Below the pieces are notes generated by a model that had not been told where the DNA came from, did no database searches, and saw only the letters and a list, made by a program, of their open reading frames with translations. Made by a program: the position numbers and the translations under genes. Of a stretch of 64,000 bases of DNA, positions 33,660 through 45,199 are shown one piece after another. The DNA comes from Choristoneura fumiferana (Eukaryota > Arthropoda > Insecta > Lepidoptera > Tortricidae), in contig NC_133473.1 of the NCBI RefSeq assembly GCF_025370935.1, positions 16,622,919 through 16,686,918 of the forward strand, written 5' to 3'. Position 1 is the first letter of the stretch. Each line of letters begins with the position of its first letter.

Positions 33660-35575
33660 TTTACTTACATAAGTAGTTACATCATACTATATTCCACAAA
33701 AAACTTTACTCTAAATACTTTACGATGAAGTTTTTTTTTTGTAACCCCACGGACAGGGTACTATCCCGTGTAGGTATGTATTTTTAATGTCTCGTATGAT
33801 CAAAGCTTTAGGTTTCGTCTAGTTACTCAATATTATTAAATACAAAGATGACAAATTTACAGCTAGAGTTTACTGAAGGTCAATATTCCGTACCCTGAAC
33901 ATTTACGAGGGTTTAGAATACTGTAGTGCCGTCAAATATAAGTACTTACACAAGCACTTTGCTCGAACACATCAGACATGAATAATTGACAAATATTATA
34001 ACGTTGATCGTCAAGTCAATGTCATGGTTATGCTGAATATTAATGACAGTTAACGATGCTTACTCCGCTATGGCGCCGCACTAACGAACTGGGGATTAAA
34101 TCGTGTATCGTATTTAACCGATATACCTATGATCTTCATAATAATATTCACGTCACAACCCCTTTCACTACTAACACCATTCAGAAATAAGCTTTGGGTA
34201 AAGAGTTCAAACATAGTTCCAACGGAAGACCAGCGTCGGCCGTAAGGTTGACATCATGCTGAGTTGGGACCATTTCGTGACAAAATTTGTCTCTATTCCC
34301 GTTTTTCTTATTTCTTTACTTTGTAAAATGTCACGAATAAATGTTTCTCTTTCTTTCTTGATAAAGTTATTTTATAACTACATTGTTTTGTCATTAATGT
34401 AAGTGAAGCTTATAAAGAAATTGTAAAGACAAAAAAATTAAGAAAGTCCCTTCTTGCATACTTATCAATTTGTCTATTCTACTAGACTACACTGAAGAGG
34501 GGCCTTACGTTACTTTCATATATTTCTTACATAGGCAAGAATCAAAATAACAGAATACCTAATTAAATTTAGGAAATTTTGCTAGCACTTACATCTTTTT
34601 GATTATGCATTGTACCTCTACTAGATGTACATCTATTAGTAGTCTCCATCTATTAGATTAGTAGGTGCCTTACTAATTTTTTTTTTTTTGCTAATTAGAT
34701 GATATTAAAGTAAGAAAGGTAGGTATATCTCCAATATAGCAATGCTGTGTATCTACATAAAGCTTTTAAAGAAGCTTCCAATCAGTCAAATGACATAGCG
34801 TGCCCAAGATATGGAGTCTAATTTTGAAATCACCCCGAGATAAGCTTGAAATACGAGTAAAGTTGAACTTATCTATCACGCTTATTCTAGAAGCTGGAAT
34901 TTTTATTCTAGCTATATTATCGCTATTGTCGATATTTTCAAGCGTTTGATTTCTAAAATCGGCCCTTGTTCGTAAGTCGACATACGCTCTATTTTGTTTA
35001 TATGGAAGCCATTTGGATTAATCTACTCGGTAACATTTCTAACGACCGCATCGCCAATAGCAACCTCTACATTGACGACGTGTTTATATTTGCAAAGTCA
35101 CTGTGTAATATCGTGTTACTTCGTTAAAATATAGATTAAAGTGTAATTCTTCACAAAGGATGATTAATAATTTGCCGCTACTACGTATTTAAGTGACCTT
35201 GTACCCGTTGAAGTACGTTGTCGATAAAATCAGAAAGGTCAAGTTGTTTTTACTTCAGAATTGCAATTTTTAAGGGGAGCCACAGAGACAAATCTAAAAT
35301 CGACGCATAAATTTTAGCCGAATTGGTTTGGGAGATAAAAATTTTACCGCACGTAGGAAAAATTGTATGGTCCGTATGAGGGGTATCGATGAAATTTTAT
35401 CGATACTAGTGTAGCAATCAAGAAATCCCTAATTACTTTGTTTTATTTTTGTACGCCTTTTAGTGTTTTCTATGTCTTTTTTGTGTTTTTTTTTTGTATG
35501 ATTTCAATTTTACAGCGCATTGGTTTTTACTGTAACGCTGTAATTTTTTAGTGTCAATTTTTAATAAATAAGGAC
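33660..35575. other. intronic stretch, nothing recognised
   Basis: AT-rich non-coding sequence upstream of the RTE insertion. Confidence 0.35.
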
Positions 35576-35577
35576 GA

Positions 35578-36768
35578 ATGGAGTACTCCCCGGAACAGGC
35601 CGGGTTTCGATCGGGGTATGGTACCATAGACCACATCCACACAGTGCGGCAGATTATACAGAAGACCGAAGAGTATAATCGGCCCCTGTGCCTAGCATTT
35701 GTGGACTATGAGAAGGCCTTTGACTCTATCGAAACTTGGTCTGTTCTGGAATCTTTGCAGCGGTGCCAAGTCGATTGGCGATACATTCAAGTGTTGAGAG
35801 GTCTGCATAATGCCGCTACTATGGCCGTCCAAATCCAAAATCGGCAGTCTGGGCCTATCCCCATGCATCGTGGTGTGAGACAAGGGGATGTTATATCCCC
35901 CAAACTGTTCACAAATGCATTGGAGGATATGTTCAAGACACTGAACTGGAAAGGACATGGCATTAATATAAACGGCGAGTACCTCTCACACTTGCGATTT
36001 GCAGACGATATCGTCATCATGGCAGAGACGCTGCAAGATTTGCAACATATGTTGAGCGACCTAGCTGATTCTTCACAACGCATTGGTCTCCGGATGAACT
36101 TGGACAAAACCAAAGTCATGGTTAATGAACATGTAAGTCCGGAATCAATTGCAGTACATGGCAACTCTCTGGAGGTTGTTAAAGAGTATGTTTACCTCGG
36201 GCAAACTTTGCAATTGGGTAAAAACAACTTCGAGAAAGAGGCCAATAGAAGAATACAGCTGGGTTGGGCAGCATATGGAAAACTTCGTCGAGTCTTTACA
36301 TCGCCAATTCCACAGAACTTGAAGACGAAAGTCTTCAATCAGTGCGTCCTACCTGTCATGACATATGGTGCCGAGACGTGGACACTCACGGTTGGGCTGG
36401 TCCACAAATTTAAAGTCGCTCAGCGGGCTATGGAAAGGGCTATGCTCGGAGTTTCTCTGAAGGATCGAATTCGAAACGAGGAGATCCGACACAGAACTAA
36501 AGTCATCGACATAGCTCACCGGATAAGCAAACTGAAGTGGCAGTGGGCCGGCCATATCAGTCGAAGAACTGATAACCGCTGGGGCAAACGAGTTCTTGAG
36601 TGGAGACCGCGAATCGGCAAGCGTGGCGTAGGACGCCCTCAGACTAGGTGGAGCGATGATCTTCGCAGGTTAGCTGGCAAGAACTGGATGAGACTGGCCG
36701 AGGATCGTGCTCAGTGGCGTGCAACTGGAGAGGCCTATGTCCAGCAGTGGACTAAGATAGGCCGATGA
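35578..36768 (+). CDS. RTE LINE reverse transcriptase, C-terminal 396 codons
   Basis: The frame encodes the RT palm and C-terminus of an RTE-clade ORF2. Visible features are EQAGFR at residues 6-11, FVDYEKAFDS with the motif A aspartate near residue 43, GVRQGD at 99-104, RFADDIVIM with the catalytic FADD at 141-144, LDKTKVM, YGAETWTLT from about 263, and a basic WAGH...WRPRIGKRG...RW tail. The complete protein in the clade is about 1,000 residues, so roughly 60% is missing. The ATG and codons 1-3 lie in the target duplication, not in the element. The stop TGA is formed by the first repeat of the GAT tail. No expression evidence is visible. Confidence 0.88.
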   Translation: MEYSPEQAGFRSGYGTIDHIHTVRQIIQKTEEYNRPLCLAFVDYEKAFDSIETWSVLESLQRCQVDWRYIQVLRGLHNAATMAVQIQNRQSGPIPMHRGVRQGDVISPKLFTNALEDMFKTLNWKGHGININGEYLSHLRFADDIVIMAETLQDLQHMLSDLADSSQRIGLRMNLDKTKVMVNEHVSPESIAVHGNSLEVVKEYVYLGQTLQLGKNNFEKEANRRIQLGWAAYGKLRRVFTSPIPQNLKTKVFNQCVLPVMTYGAETWTLTVGLVHKFKVAQRAMERAMLGVSLKDRIRNEEIRHRTKVIDIAHRISKLKWQWAGHISRRTDNRWGKRVLEWRPRIGKRGVGRPQTRWSDDLRRLAGKNWMRLAEDRAQWRATGEAYVQQWTKIGR

Positions 36769-36781
36769 TGATGATGATGAT
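35588..36781 (+). mobile_element. RTE-clade LINE, recent 5'-truncated insertion
   Basis: The insertion lies between two copies of GAATGGAGTACT (35576-35587 and 36782-36793). It ends in (GAT)n, the tail type of RTE elements. There is no poly(A). The 5' truncation removed the AP-endonuclease and the N-terminal RT. The intact frame, matching target duplications and a near-identical copy at 61409-61555 all mark it as recent. It sits about 440 bp upstream of a TMTC exon in the same orientation. Confidence 0.92.
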
Positions 36782-36908
36782 GAATGGAGTACTAAAATTA
36801 TTCATATAAATCGTTGCATTATTCAAGTATTTTACGTCAAAAATTACAGTTACGTGTGTTTTTGGTAGCACTCGTAACCAGTAGCGTTGTTTCTTTATTT
36901 GTAATTTA

Positions 36909-37185
36909 AACCGACTTCAAAAAAAGGAGGAGGTTATCAATTCGGTTGTATTTTTTTTTATGTTTGTTACCTCCATCGTTTATGAACCGATTTGAATTTT
37001 TTTTTTCGTTCGTCTAGGAATGCTTGCAATTAGGTCCCATGAGCACCAAATTAAGATCTAATGATCGGATCTTGGAAACCGAGGGAACTCTTCCAATATT
37101 GTAGGGACACCTATGGTAAATTAGATTTATTTAGTAGTAACTCGTGCATTAGATTTTTCTGCAAATAAATGTTATCTTATCTTAT
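36909..37185 (+). repeat. AACCGACTTCAAAAAAAGG-type repeat
   Basis: AAACCGACTTCAAAAAAAGG, AGGAGGTTATCAATTCGG and TATGTTTGTTACCTCC are landmarks of a frequent lepidopteran element. The right end is not clear. It is followed by tandem TTATC (37170-37188) directly upstream of the TMTC exon acceptor. A related full unit is at 50839-51382. Confidence 0.6.
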
Positions 37186-37218
37186 CTTGTGTATTTATAA
37201 ATATTATTATTGTTACAG

Positions 37219-37355
37219 GAACAGTCCCACAAATCGTATCGCCCTCTGACGGTGCTGACCTTTCGATGGAACTATGCTGTCCATGGTCTGCACCCCGCGG
37301 GCTATCACCTTGTTAATCTCCTGCTTCATGCGCTCGTCTCACTGCTGTACTACAG
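37219..37355 (+). CDS. TMTC3: TMTC-family O-mannosyltransferase, internal exon A
   Basis: This 137-nt exon encodes 45 codons plus two bases. The translation begins EQSHKSYRPLTVLTFRWNY, continues with a short segment containing GYHLVNLLLHALVSLLYY, and ends on the split arginine codon. The HKSYRPL-(T/C)VLTF motif followed by YHLVN-LLH is diagnostic of TMTC proteins. These are multi-pass ER membrane proteins with C-terminal TPRs; TMTC1-4 are known to O-mannosylate cadherins. The exon follows a TTGTTACAG acceptor and is followed by GTAAAG. Its 3' overhang (AG) is completed by the first base (G) of the exon at 62808. Assignment to TMTC3 rather than another paralogue rests on the short spacing to the HPIHTEAV motif and the YYRVC junction, so it is less certain than the family. 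Confidence 0.92.
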
Positions 37356-37359
37356 GTAA

Positions 37360-40190
37360 AGCCCTTAAACCTGACATAGTCACTCAGGCACACAAACAAC
37401 TCGATTAAAGGAGGTGAAAATATTACACGAATTCGCTATAATGTCACAAACCAATGTCACTGAGGATACCAAAACGTATAAAAAGTACTTCATTTTCACG
37501 CTTATCGCTCAGTGCATTTTTTTCATTTGTCGCTACGACAAAGTCCAAATAGGCACGAGAAATTATATTATTGCCATAATCATGGTAGGATTACGAAAGA
37601 TGATCAAATACGACAGCATAAAAGGAACGATTATCAAAAAGCATACATACAAACAATTAATGTTCAATTTTACCAGTCTAGTTGCATTTGCAATTATTTC
37701 AACAATTTCCATTTGACGTCTATGTGGCTGTTACCCCAGATAGAGCAAACCACTTATACCCCTGTAAGCGTATAACGGCTGTGACTTATTTGTACTAACA
37801 TACAAGCCAGAGCGGTACAAAAATACCGAGTCAGATACGTTTGTAAAGCTGTTGCGTCGTTAAAGGGGACGGATACGTTTCTATCCCATTAAAACTGCGA
37901 GGGGATACGACATCTCCTCTTTGTGTAGCGAATGTCGACTGGAGAGCTCTTATCATTCGAATAAACAAGACGAGGCTCCCACTCACGAAACTCATAGTCA
38001 TTACCGTGGCATTATACTATGACGAAATTACAACTAACTTGATACATCGTAATGAAAAGCGAAACAGCCCTGCCTCCGTTCAGACCTGCCATCGCTAAAT
38101 GGTAGCAGCAGGCAAATGGGATTAGGGGACAAGGGGAATTGTAATTGGATGAGAAAATTACATAACAATAGTCGCTAGAGAGTCGTTTTAGTTCCGAGGA
38201 GCTCCCGCAATACGTAATAACTTAATGAAAGCGCTCGCTGTTTTAAAGCACCGCTTAAAAAGGGATTAATCAATATTTATTAGAACCCGATAAAGTTTTG
38301 CAATAGTTGTTTCATAATCGCCAAGTTGAAATTAATTAATATGAGAGCCCAATCAGAAGCAGCTGCGTCGTTAACCCTTAATTGGTAGGACTCGATAATC
38401 CAGTCGGTCGCGGCGAAAGCGGCCATTTAATTATTCAATACAAAGGCTAACCCTCTATCGCCTGCTTTCAGAGTGTTTACGTCGCGAGTGTATGGTATTA
38501 ATTTATTTTTATTCTTCCATGAACTCCGCACAATGCTGCCTTTAACGGTTATGCCGAGCACCGTCGTAAAGAAAGGAATTAATTATGGCCGCCCGGACCG
38601 TAACACAGGGACTCATATTGATCTCGTGTAATTTTATCTTTGTTGTAGGATCACTTATCTGCCGAATATGCTTTTAGGTCCCGACTTAGTTGCGCAACGA
38701 GAAATACATTTTCGCATGACAGAATAGCCAAGAGACCGTAATAAGGATGCACGCATTTAACAGGAACGGCCGGCGACAATGTGTTTTTTGCTACAATTAC
38801 TAAGAAACAGCATGTGGAAAAACATCTTGTATTTTCTGCAAAGTATTTTCTGAGAAATTTTACTGCGCTTTTGCTACGTTGGCGACCGCTCGCAAATATT
38901 TTTGCCTCGTGTATAAAGGTAGGTACCGAAGCTTAAGCACCAAAGGCTTGCCCAGGTCAGAGGTAGTTTGTACTAGAGCTGAAAATGGCTTTTGTACACA
39001 AACTAACTAAAACAATAACTATTTCTCAGTTACATCACCGAGTTTAAGTCCTGCAAAACGGTCGGGCAAAGCCAGTTTTAATCAGGCCGCCGGCGCTCGA
39101 TCCCCTTAGTTACTGCTAATTACGGATACTTGCTGTGTCCACCGCGACCTTAGCCCGGCTTATGCTCAATATCCAATTTGTCAGCATAATCCTATTAACG
39201 ATTTTAGCTCTCATTATCATGCCAGTCCGGCAATACTTACCTTCAACTACAGTTTATGTGACCACTTCGTTAGCGTAAATTAGCAGAATGAGCGGCGTGA
39301 GATTGGGTACAAACCCACTACGGATTTCATTCAAACGAAACCAATGCAAAAGTTGAGTATATCCAGTATAGGCTACGTAACGAATTAATCGTTTGGAGAT
39401 GTGTTAACTACGTTTTACGTAGGCAGTTATTTTTAGCGTAAAAGGTGGAGGTTGTTTACCTGCGTCGTCGTCATATGATTACCTATTTAATTTATTTTAA
39501 GGAAAATTAACACTGGAACAAAGATCATGATGATTGTAATGATGATGTGATGACACTACGGGATCATTTTACAACCTTCACGTCCAACCAACCGTAAAAA
39601 AACGTAAAAAAAGTACAGTTTCGTTAAAGTTTTATTCCTTTAGTATTCAGTAACTTTGCAATCAAGGAAATTTTAATGTAGTTACTTTTGATTTTACACA
39701 GCGACGGTCTAATATGGCATGCAACATGATAAAACGTAGAATTACCTACGTTGTAAAATCATAATAAACCGGCTTTCTGTCTGGAGTAGCTTGTTAAGCT
39801 TCGTCTGCATATTTTTATGTTCCAGCCTCTTGTTGTCTGCATTTTTTTAATTTAAAGTGCAGTATAGCTACGTTTTTAGATTTTGGGCCGTTGAAATTAA
39901 AACCAACATGTAAAGATTAAAACTTTTATAAAGAACCAACTGTTGCACGCGACTTTATATGTGAATAATTCGTCTATCGCTAAACAAGTACTGCAGGAAT
40001 TCGCGGGGAATCTTAATGTCCAATGTCCATCCTAGGTTGTCACACTATCTCCGTACCAAACAGATTTACTTTTGCATTTTTAATATTATTTTTTATCTAC
40101 GTACCTCCGTTTGATATACTGCTTGCTTACTATACCTATTGTGGTGTTCAATAAAAAGTTATTTATTGTATTGTAGTAGGTATACAAGAA
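37360..40190. other. mostly unique intron next to TMTC exon A
   Basis: I recognise no transposon in 37360-39700. The section 37900-39300 has balanced base composition, long unique-looking stretches and many TAATTA/TTAATTA/GGATTA homeodomain-type sites. It is the best regulatory candidate here, but that is inference. No exon was found. Confidence 0.4.
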
Positions 40191-40193
40191 TAT

Positions 40194-40416
40194 AGACTAG
40201 CCGTTACCCGCGACTCCGTCCGCGTAGCATTCGATTATCGCTATCCCGCGGAACTATGCAATTTTCCGGAATAAAAACTATCCTATGTCCTTCCCGGGAC
40301 TCAAATTATCTGTAAACTGAATTTCATATTAATCGGTTCAGTGGTTTAGACGTGATGAAGTAACAAACAAACAGCCTAGACTTACAAACTTTCGCATTTA
40401 TAATATTAGTGGGCAA
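40194..40416 (+). repeat. GTTGCCCGCGACTCCG repeat, best-preserved copy
   Basis: The copy reads CTAGCCGTTACCCGCGACTC, CGTCCGCGTAGCATTCG, ATCGCTATCCCGCGGAACTA, TATCCTATGTCCTTCCCGGG, TAATCGGTTCAGTGGTTTAG and CGCATTTATAATATTAGTGG. It is the model for the family. There is no frame. Confidence 0.75.
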
Positions 40417-41035
40417 ACTACTACAAATATTTAATATCAGTGTTCGCGAAAGAAGCATCAGTTACAGCGAATATATAACAATCTCACCATAGTAATGAAA
40501 GATTGTGACAAATACCGCCCATTAACTGCATGCTTGTGTACAAAAGGTACATAAAAATATAAGAAGCGGTCTACAAAAGAGCTGTTAGACTAGGACACGT
40601 GTACGACAGTAAAGCTTGAGCACTTTAAAAGTTGCACAAACAAGTTCATCACACAACAGCTGCGTATGTTACGGTGGTCGGGAGGGGTTACTCTTTAAGA
40701 CAAGGTGCGAAATACACATATCATATACAGCTTCAAGGTTGCAATAGCTGATTAAAGAGCCCAAGCTGAGGTATGATACAGTTGTTCAAATCAAATAAAT
40801 AAATCAAATAAAGATATCAAACTACCTGAATGACACCAGTGGGATAAAGCGTTAGCATAGAGTTAGCCCTTAGCGAAAACGAGACGCACAACAGTTACAC
40901 ACATTTATTTATATATGTCAATAAATTTCTTAGCATAACAGTAAAAACCAAAGCACTGTGAGACTAACGTAGAATGTTGATTCTGTACAAAGAATACTTA
41001 AATAAAATTAAAGAAGGCAAACAGGCGTGATGTTT

Positions 41036-41055
41036 GTGTGTGTGTGTGTGTGTGT
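41036..41055. repeat. (TG)n microsatellite
   Basis: About ten TG units follow GATGTT. Further down, at 41131-41152, there is a short GTGAGA/GAGTGA tandem. Confidence 0.85.
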
Positions 41056-41315
41056 AAAGAAGGCAAATGGCACCGTATGACAAGTAATGGAAGACATATA
41101 AGGCGAGGCTGAAGAAAAATAATAAAATAAAAAGTGAGAGTGAGAGTGAGAGAAATTTATTTACACATAATATAAGATACACAGATAAATATAATAGTTG
41201 GAAAGAATAAACATGAACATCGAATAGCATAAAGCATTAATATTACGGCAAGCCGCGACGCTGTTTTCCACTGGGACGTATTTAAAATTAAACACGAAAA
41301 AACATCAACTGCTAA

Positions 41316-41445
41316 TAAACCCCCTTGCAAAAAAACGGGCACCTATGGTTTTTGTATTTTATGTGCATGAAAGCTTACTTTCTAAGCTTCAATGCCTAAA
41401 AATCTGAAAAACCATAGGTGCCCTATTTTTTTGCAAGGGGGTTTA
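41316..41445. mobile_element. hairpin MITE, AAACCCCCTTGC ends
   Basis: The left arm TAAACCCCCTTGCAAAAAAA and GGGCACCTATGGTTTT and the right arm AAAACCATAGGTGCCC and TTTTTTGCAAGGGGGTTTA are inverted with one or two mismatches. A loop of about 55 nt itself holds GAAAGCTTACTTTCTAAGCTTC. 130 bp, non-coding. Confidence 0.85.
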
Positions 41446-42069
41446 GTTAAAACTGCTTCGAGTAATCTCCCTGTCAAAATCCACAATTTTCGAGAGTAGT
41501 TTTGTCAACATGGCATAGATTTATAAATAATAATAATAATAATTTATTCAAAAACTCATTTTACATCATATTTAACTTAAGAACCATACTGTAAAAGAAA
41601 TATTTACAAGAAATGCCTGAACTGTCCTGTCCAAGAAATGTCCTAACTTTCACGATAGTGTCATTCATAAACGCAAACGCAACAAGAGCTATTTAGCATA
41701 GAATAAGTTTTAAACCACGTTATTCTGAACTAGTGAATTTTGCATGCAACTCCAAACTTATAATGAAATTACTTTTAAATTCATGCCGGTGTGCACGGGC
41801 ATTGTGCACGTCGCAAATTATGACGAGACTTGACGATGAAACTGTTTTGAGATGAGATTGCAATTTGATGCATCTGACTTATTGTCGCTAGTACAAGTAA
41901 TATAAATAAAATACTAGCGACCCGCACCGGCTTTGCATGAGTGCAATTTAGCAAAAAAATAAGGTCTCTAATCAAAAGCACTTCGTATTATCAGTTCACT
42001 TTCCCCAAAACTACAACCACGCGTCGCTGTTATATGTTATCATACCTCTACGCGGTCCTGATAAAATGG

Positions 42070-42160
42070 GTATTGAGAAACGGATGGATGGCCAGACAAA
42101 CATACAGACTGAAAACACATTAATTCTATAAGGGTTTCGGTCCACTGAGGTACAGAACTC
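42070..42160 (+). repeat. GAGTCGG-family 3' fragment
   Basis: ACGGATGGATGGCCAGAC, AACATACAGACTG, TAAGGGTTTCGGTCCACTGA and GGTACAGAACTCTAA are a diverged 3' end of the family at 4090-4684. It is preceded by a weak GCCCGCG-type start at 41913-41950. Confidence 0.45.
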
Positions 42161-42282
42161 TAATTATTTTCGTCTTTGCCAATAATTTACGATACTCAAA
42201 ATGATGATACTTTTAAATTAAAACTATGTACATAAAACTATCCTAGACTTAAAAAATAATAATAAATTAAATTAAATTAAAA

Positions 42283-42345
42283 AAATGACCAATTGCGAGT
42301 CGGACTCGCGCACGAAGGGTTCCGTACCATTATCTATACAAAATT
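42283..42345 (+). repeat. GAGTCGG-family 5' end
   Basis: TGACCAATTGCGAGTCGGAC, TCGCGCACGAAGGGTTCCG and TACCATTATC mark the 5' end of the family. The remainder has been lost or is unrecognisable downstream. Confidence 0.65.
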
Positions 42346-42429
42346 AGACATTAGCAAAAAAAACACGTTTGTTGTATGGGAGCCCGCTTAAACATTTTTT
42401 TTAATTTTTTTAATTTTAAAGTGAATATA

Positions 42430-43600
42430 CAGGGTGTCTCTGACCATGCGGCTTTAAATTCAAGGTTCCACTCTACTCGCGAAACTAAGCTACTTTTGTT
42501 TTGTAACATTTTCAAAAACTTAAATTTAGATCATTAAAACTAAAACAAATTACTCGAAGTAACCCTCCTTAGGCAAGGTCCCGAAGACTAATTATAAAAA
42601 TTGGGTTTGACGTCATTTATTGAGGCCCCAAAAAAACAGAAATAATACTAGTTAAATAGAACTATTTTGCTATTATCCTTCGAACACAGTGTGTTTGTTA
42701 TTACAATTTTAATAATAAACGACCTTATTACAAAAAAGGAAAGCATCAAAGAAGACAAAGCCAAAAAGCTGCCTAACCCAAATTGAATAGCCTTTTATTC
42801 CCAGGCAAAAACGTCTAGCAAACAGCCTTAAAATATTATCATTTGAGGAAAATAATAGTAAAAGTTCGTCCCAGTGCAAATCTGGCTCACACGCCGTGGG
42901 TTCAGTGCGTACCTACTGGCAATATTACCGCGTCGTTTTTGACCTAAGACTTCTTACAGGTTCTCCGTGAATCTAAAAAAGGGGAAACTAAGTTCTATTT
43001 TACTCATATTGTCATCATATCTTTAAAATCTTCGCGACCCTACCTCAAACCCTACCTAGCACAGTTTACAAATCTTTTTATTAATGCTCTAATTTTCTCT
43101 CCAAAAGTTATCACTTTTTATTTTGCTAACAAATCATTTACACGTACTCGTATTCGGATCACAAGAATTCATATGTAGAGGTACCTACCTTACCTATACC
43201 AAATGTTTAAGTAAACACAATACAACTTAAATTGTCCAGTAGATTCGGAACAATTTAACTGTGACAGACGGTGCAGACAAACGAAAAAATCTTAAGGATT
43301 CAGGTTTTCTTCTTCCGTATAAGGAACTCTAAAACATTAGAAAATTAAACGTTTTTATCTTCATTTAGATTTTATGTTTCTTGTACAACCGTCCATGAAA
43401 GTCAAAGAATATTTTTCTTCATAAAATCAAACTAAATGAGCGACTACTCGTATTTTCCTTTGTGTAAAGTACTAAAAACACTTAGCGAAAATAAATGAAA
43501 TAACTGCCTACTTGGTTAATTCTTGTTTGACATAGAACGACATACGATCGAATAAAAGATTTTTTGATTTAACTCCATACACGAAGCTGCATCAATTACT
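42430..43600. other. intronic stretch, nothing recognised
   Basis: AT-rich. No gene or element. Confidence 0.35.
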
Positions 43601-43699
43601 CCTACAACCAGCACTGTATTGGCTCTGTGCACGACAGCAGCGCCACCTAGCGACCGCAACTTTTTTGGCTCTGATGCTCTGACGTTTTGAAATTTCATC

Positions 43700-45195
43700 G
43701 CGACATTGTGACAAAAATCAAACCTATAACGTATTAATTTATTATACAAAATTACTGTGATACCGTGATTTGGGTGGAAAAAAGGTAGTGAATTCATTTT
43801 TGGTCATTGAAACTAAATGAGGTAAGTAAAATGTATTTAAAAAAGTGTGTTTTATTTTCGTTATGTCAGGGTTTGTTTACTTCATGTTTAGTTGTAGGTA
43901 CTTTTACTGTAAAACGAAAAGATAAAGCTATCTTATTGGTTTCTTTGATAGTAAAATTATATAATTGTTCTTATATCGCTAATAATAAATTAAATATCGT
44001 TTTCAGATCAAAATGAGTATCATTTTGAAGACCGGTTTTGTGACTATCACTCAATATAACATTTTAACCACAAACCGTTTCATAAGGAAAATTGTTGCTG
44101 GACATGTCCGAGATGTAGAGGAATTAAGAACAAAACAGTGTCAGTGTTCAATAATTCAAGCTCGCATCATAACACAAATATCTGTTACTAAAATTAGGTA
44201 AGTAGTTAAAGTCTGTACACATTGCTTTGTTAATGACAGATTCATATGAGTATGACAAATTGCAGAGCCTAGATTATTTCTTCTTTTGGCCACCATGAGC
44301 GCTGCGATAGATTTCATTACCCCCACCTAGTACTTCGCACTCTCCCAAATTCCCAATATAGTACACAAGATGACGTTAATGCAACAACGCAAGCTTTGGA
44401 AAGTGTCCAATATTTACCATTGTTTACGACGCCTGGATATAGCTAGACCCCAACTTCATCAACCCTACTGCCTGCCTAATCTTACTAATCTTATAAATGA
44501 AAAAGTTTTAAAATGAATACGGAATGTGTTAGCATAAACACAGACTTTCGTCGATTGTTCAAATACGAATCATTAAGATGATTTATCACAAAATCCGCAA
44601 CGAAAGCCCATTGGAACGTTTATAGAGGTACAGTCCCGCGAGAACATTGACCTTCCCTCTTTCCTGTACAGTCAAAGGCAAAGATATCGACACGGCCAAA
44701 GTTGCAAAAAATATTTATACACGGCCTTAATTTTAAATGCATAAAGCCGTGTATACATATTTTTGTAACTTTGGCCGTGTCGATATCTTTGCCTTTGACT
44801 GTACAGGAAAGAGGGAAGGTCAATGTTCTCGCGGCCGATCACCCACAAGACGGACAGACCTCATTATATCATATCAAGTGTTCCTTCACTGAATACGACA
44901 AATAGAGAGAGATGGAGAATCATCGCAAAAGCTGCAACTAATCTGGTGATTACACGATTCATGATCAAAACCAGTCTGCTGGAGCATTATGACTAGGAAG
45001 AAAGATTTCAGCAAATGGGAGGGGATTTCAGCGCGATTGATTCTAAGAGCGTGTACATGTGTTGATAAATTTTATGTGACGGATGAATATCATACCGTCT
45101 TTGTTTGTTCGGAAAAAAATCTAAGATATCTTGAATATCAGCATTTTGTTAATAGTTTCCTTCCCTATTTTATTTCAACTAAGTATATTATCTAA
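43700..45195 (+). other. possible small nested gene, three exons (weak)
   Basis: A possible non-coding first exon ends GAG|GTAAGT at 43821. A 185-bp intron ends ATATCGTTTTCAG at 44006. Exon 2 (44007-44197) has an ATG at 44013 and stays open for 61 codons up to TAG|GTAAGT. If it is joined to the acceptor GATTTCAG at 45011, exon 3 continues in frame for 60 codons to a TAA at 45193-45195. The putative N-terminus MSIILKTGFVTITQYNILT is rich in hydroxyl and basic residues, like a mitochondrial presequence. I recognise no family. The frame lengths alone could be chance, and no poly(A) signal is close. Confidence 0.22.
44636..44834. mobile_element. 199-bp palindrome: TA-type hairpin MITE inside a larger inverted repeat
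   Basis: The arms pair perfectly for about 69 bp from each end, from CCGCGAGAACATTGACC through CTGTACAGTCAAAGGC to ATCGACACGGCCAAAGTT. They then continue with mismatches to the centre. The inner part beginning TACAGTCAAAGGCAAAG is related to the MITE at 56141-56275, whose pairing stops at TACAGTC. The outer 30 bp (CCGCGAG...TTTCC) is therefore extra inverted flank. It is non-coding. Confidence 0.88.
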
Positions 45196-45199
45196 ATCC

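Larger units (their letters stand above)
1..37218 (+). other. TMTC3: TMTC-family gene: upstream intron (partial)
   Basis: This stretch lies 5' of the first recognisable coding exon, which begins after an AG acceptor at 37217-37218. The preceding TMTC exon, which in this family should encode the conserved region just before the HKSYRPL motif, was not found by eye in these 37.2 kb. It is therefore probably outside the window. Everything visible here is repeat-derived or unique non-coding DNA, described in separate entries. The intron call depends on the exon being correctly assigned to the + strand. An alternative first exon or promoter inside the stretch cannot be excluded by reading alone. 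Confidence 0.7.
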
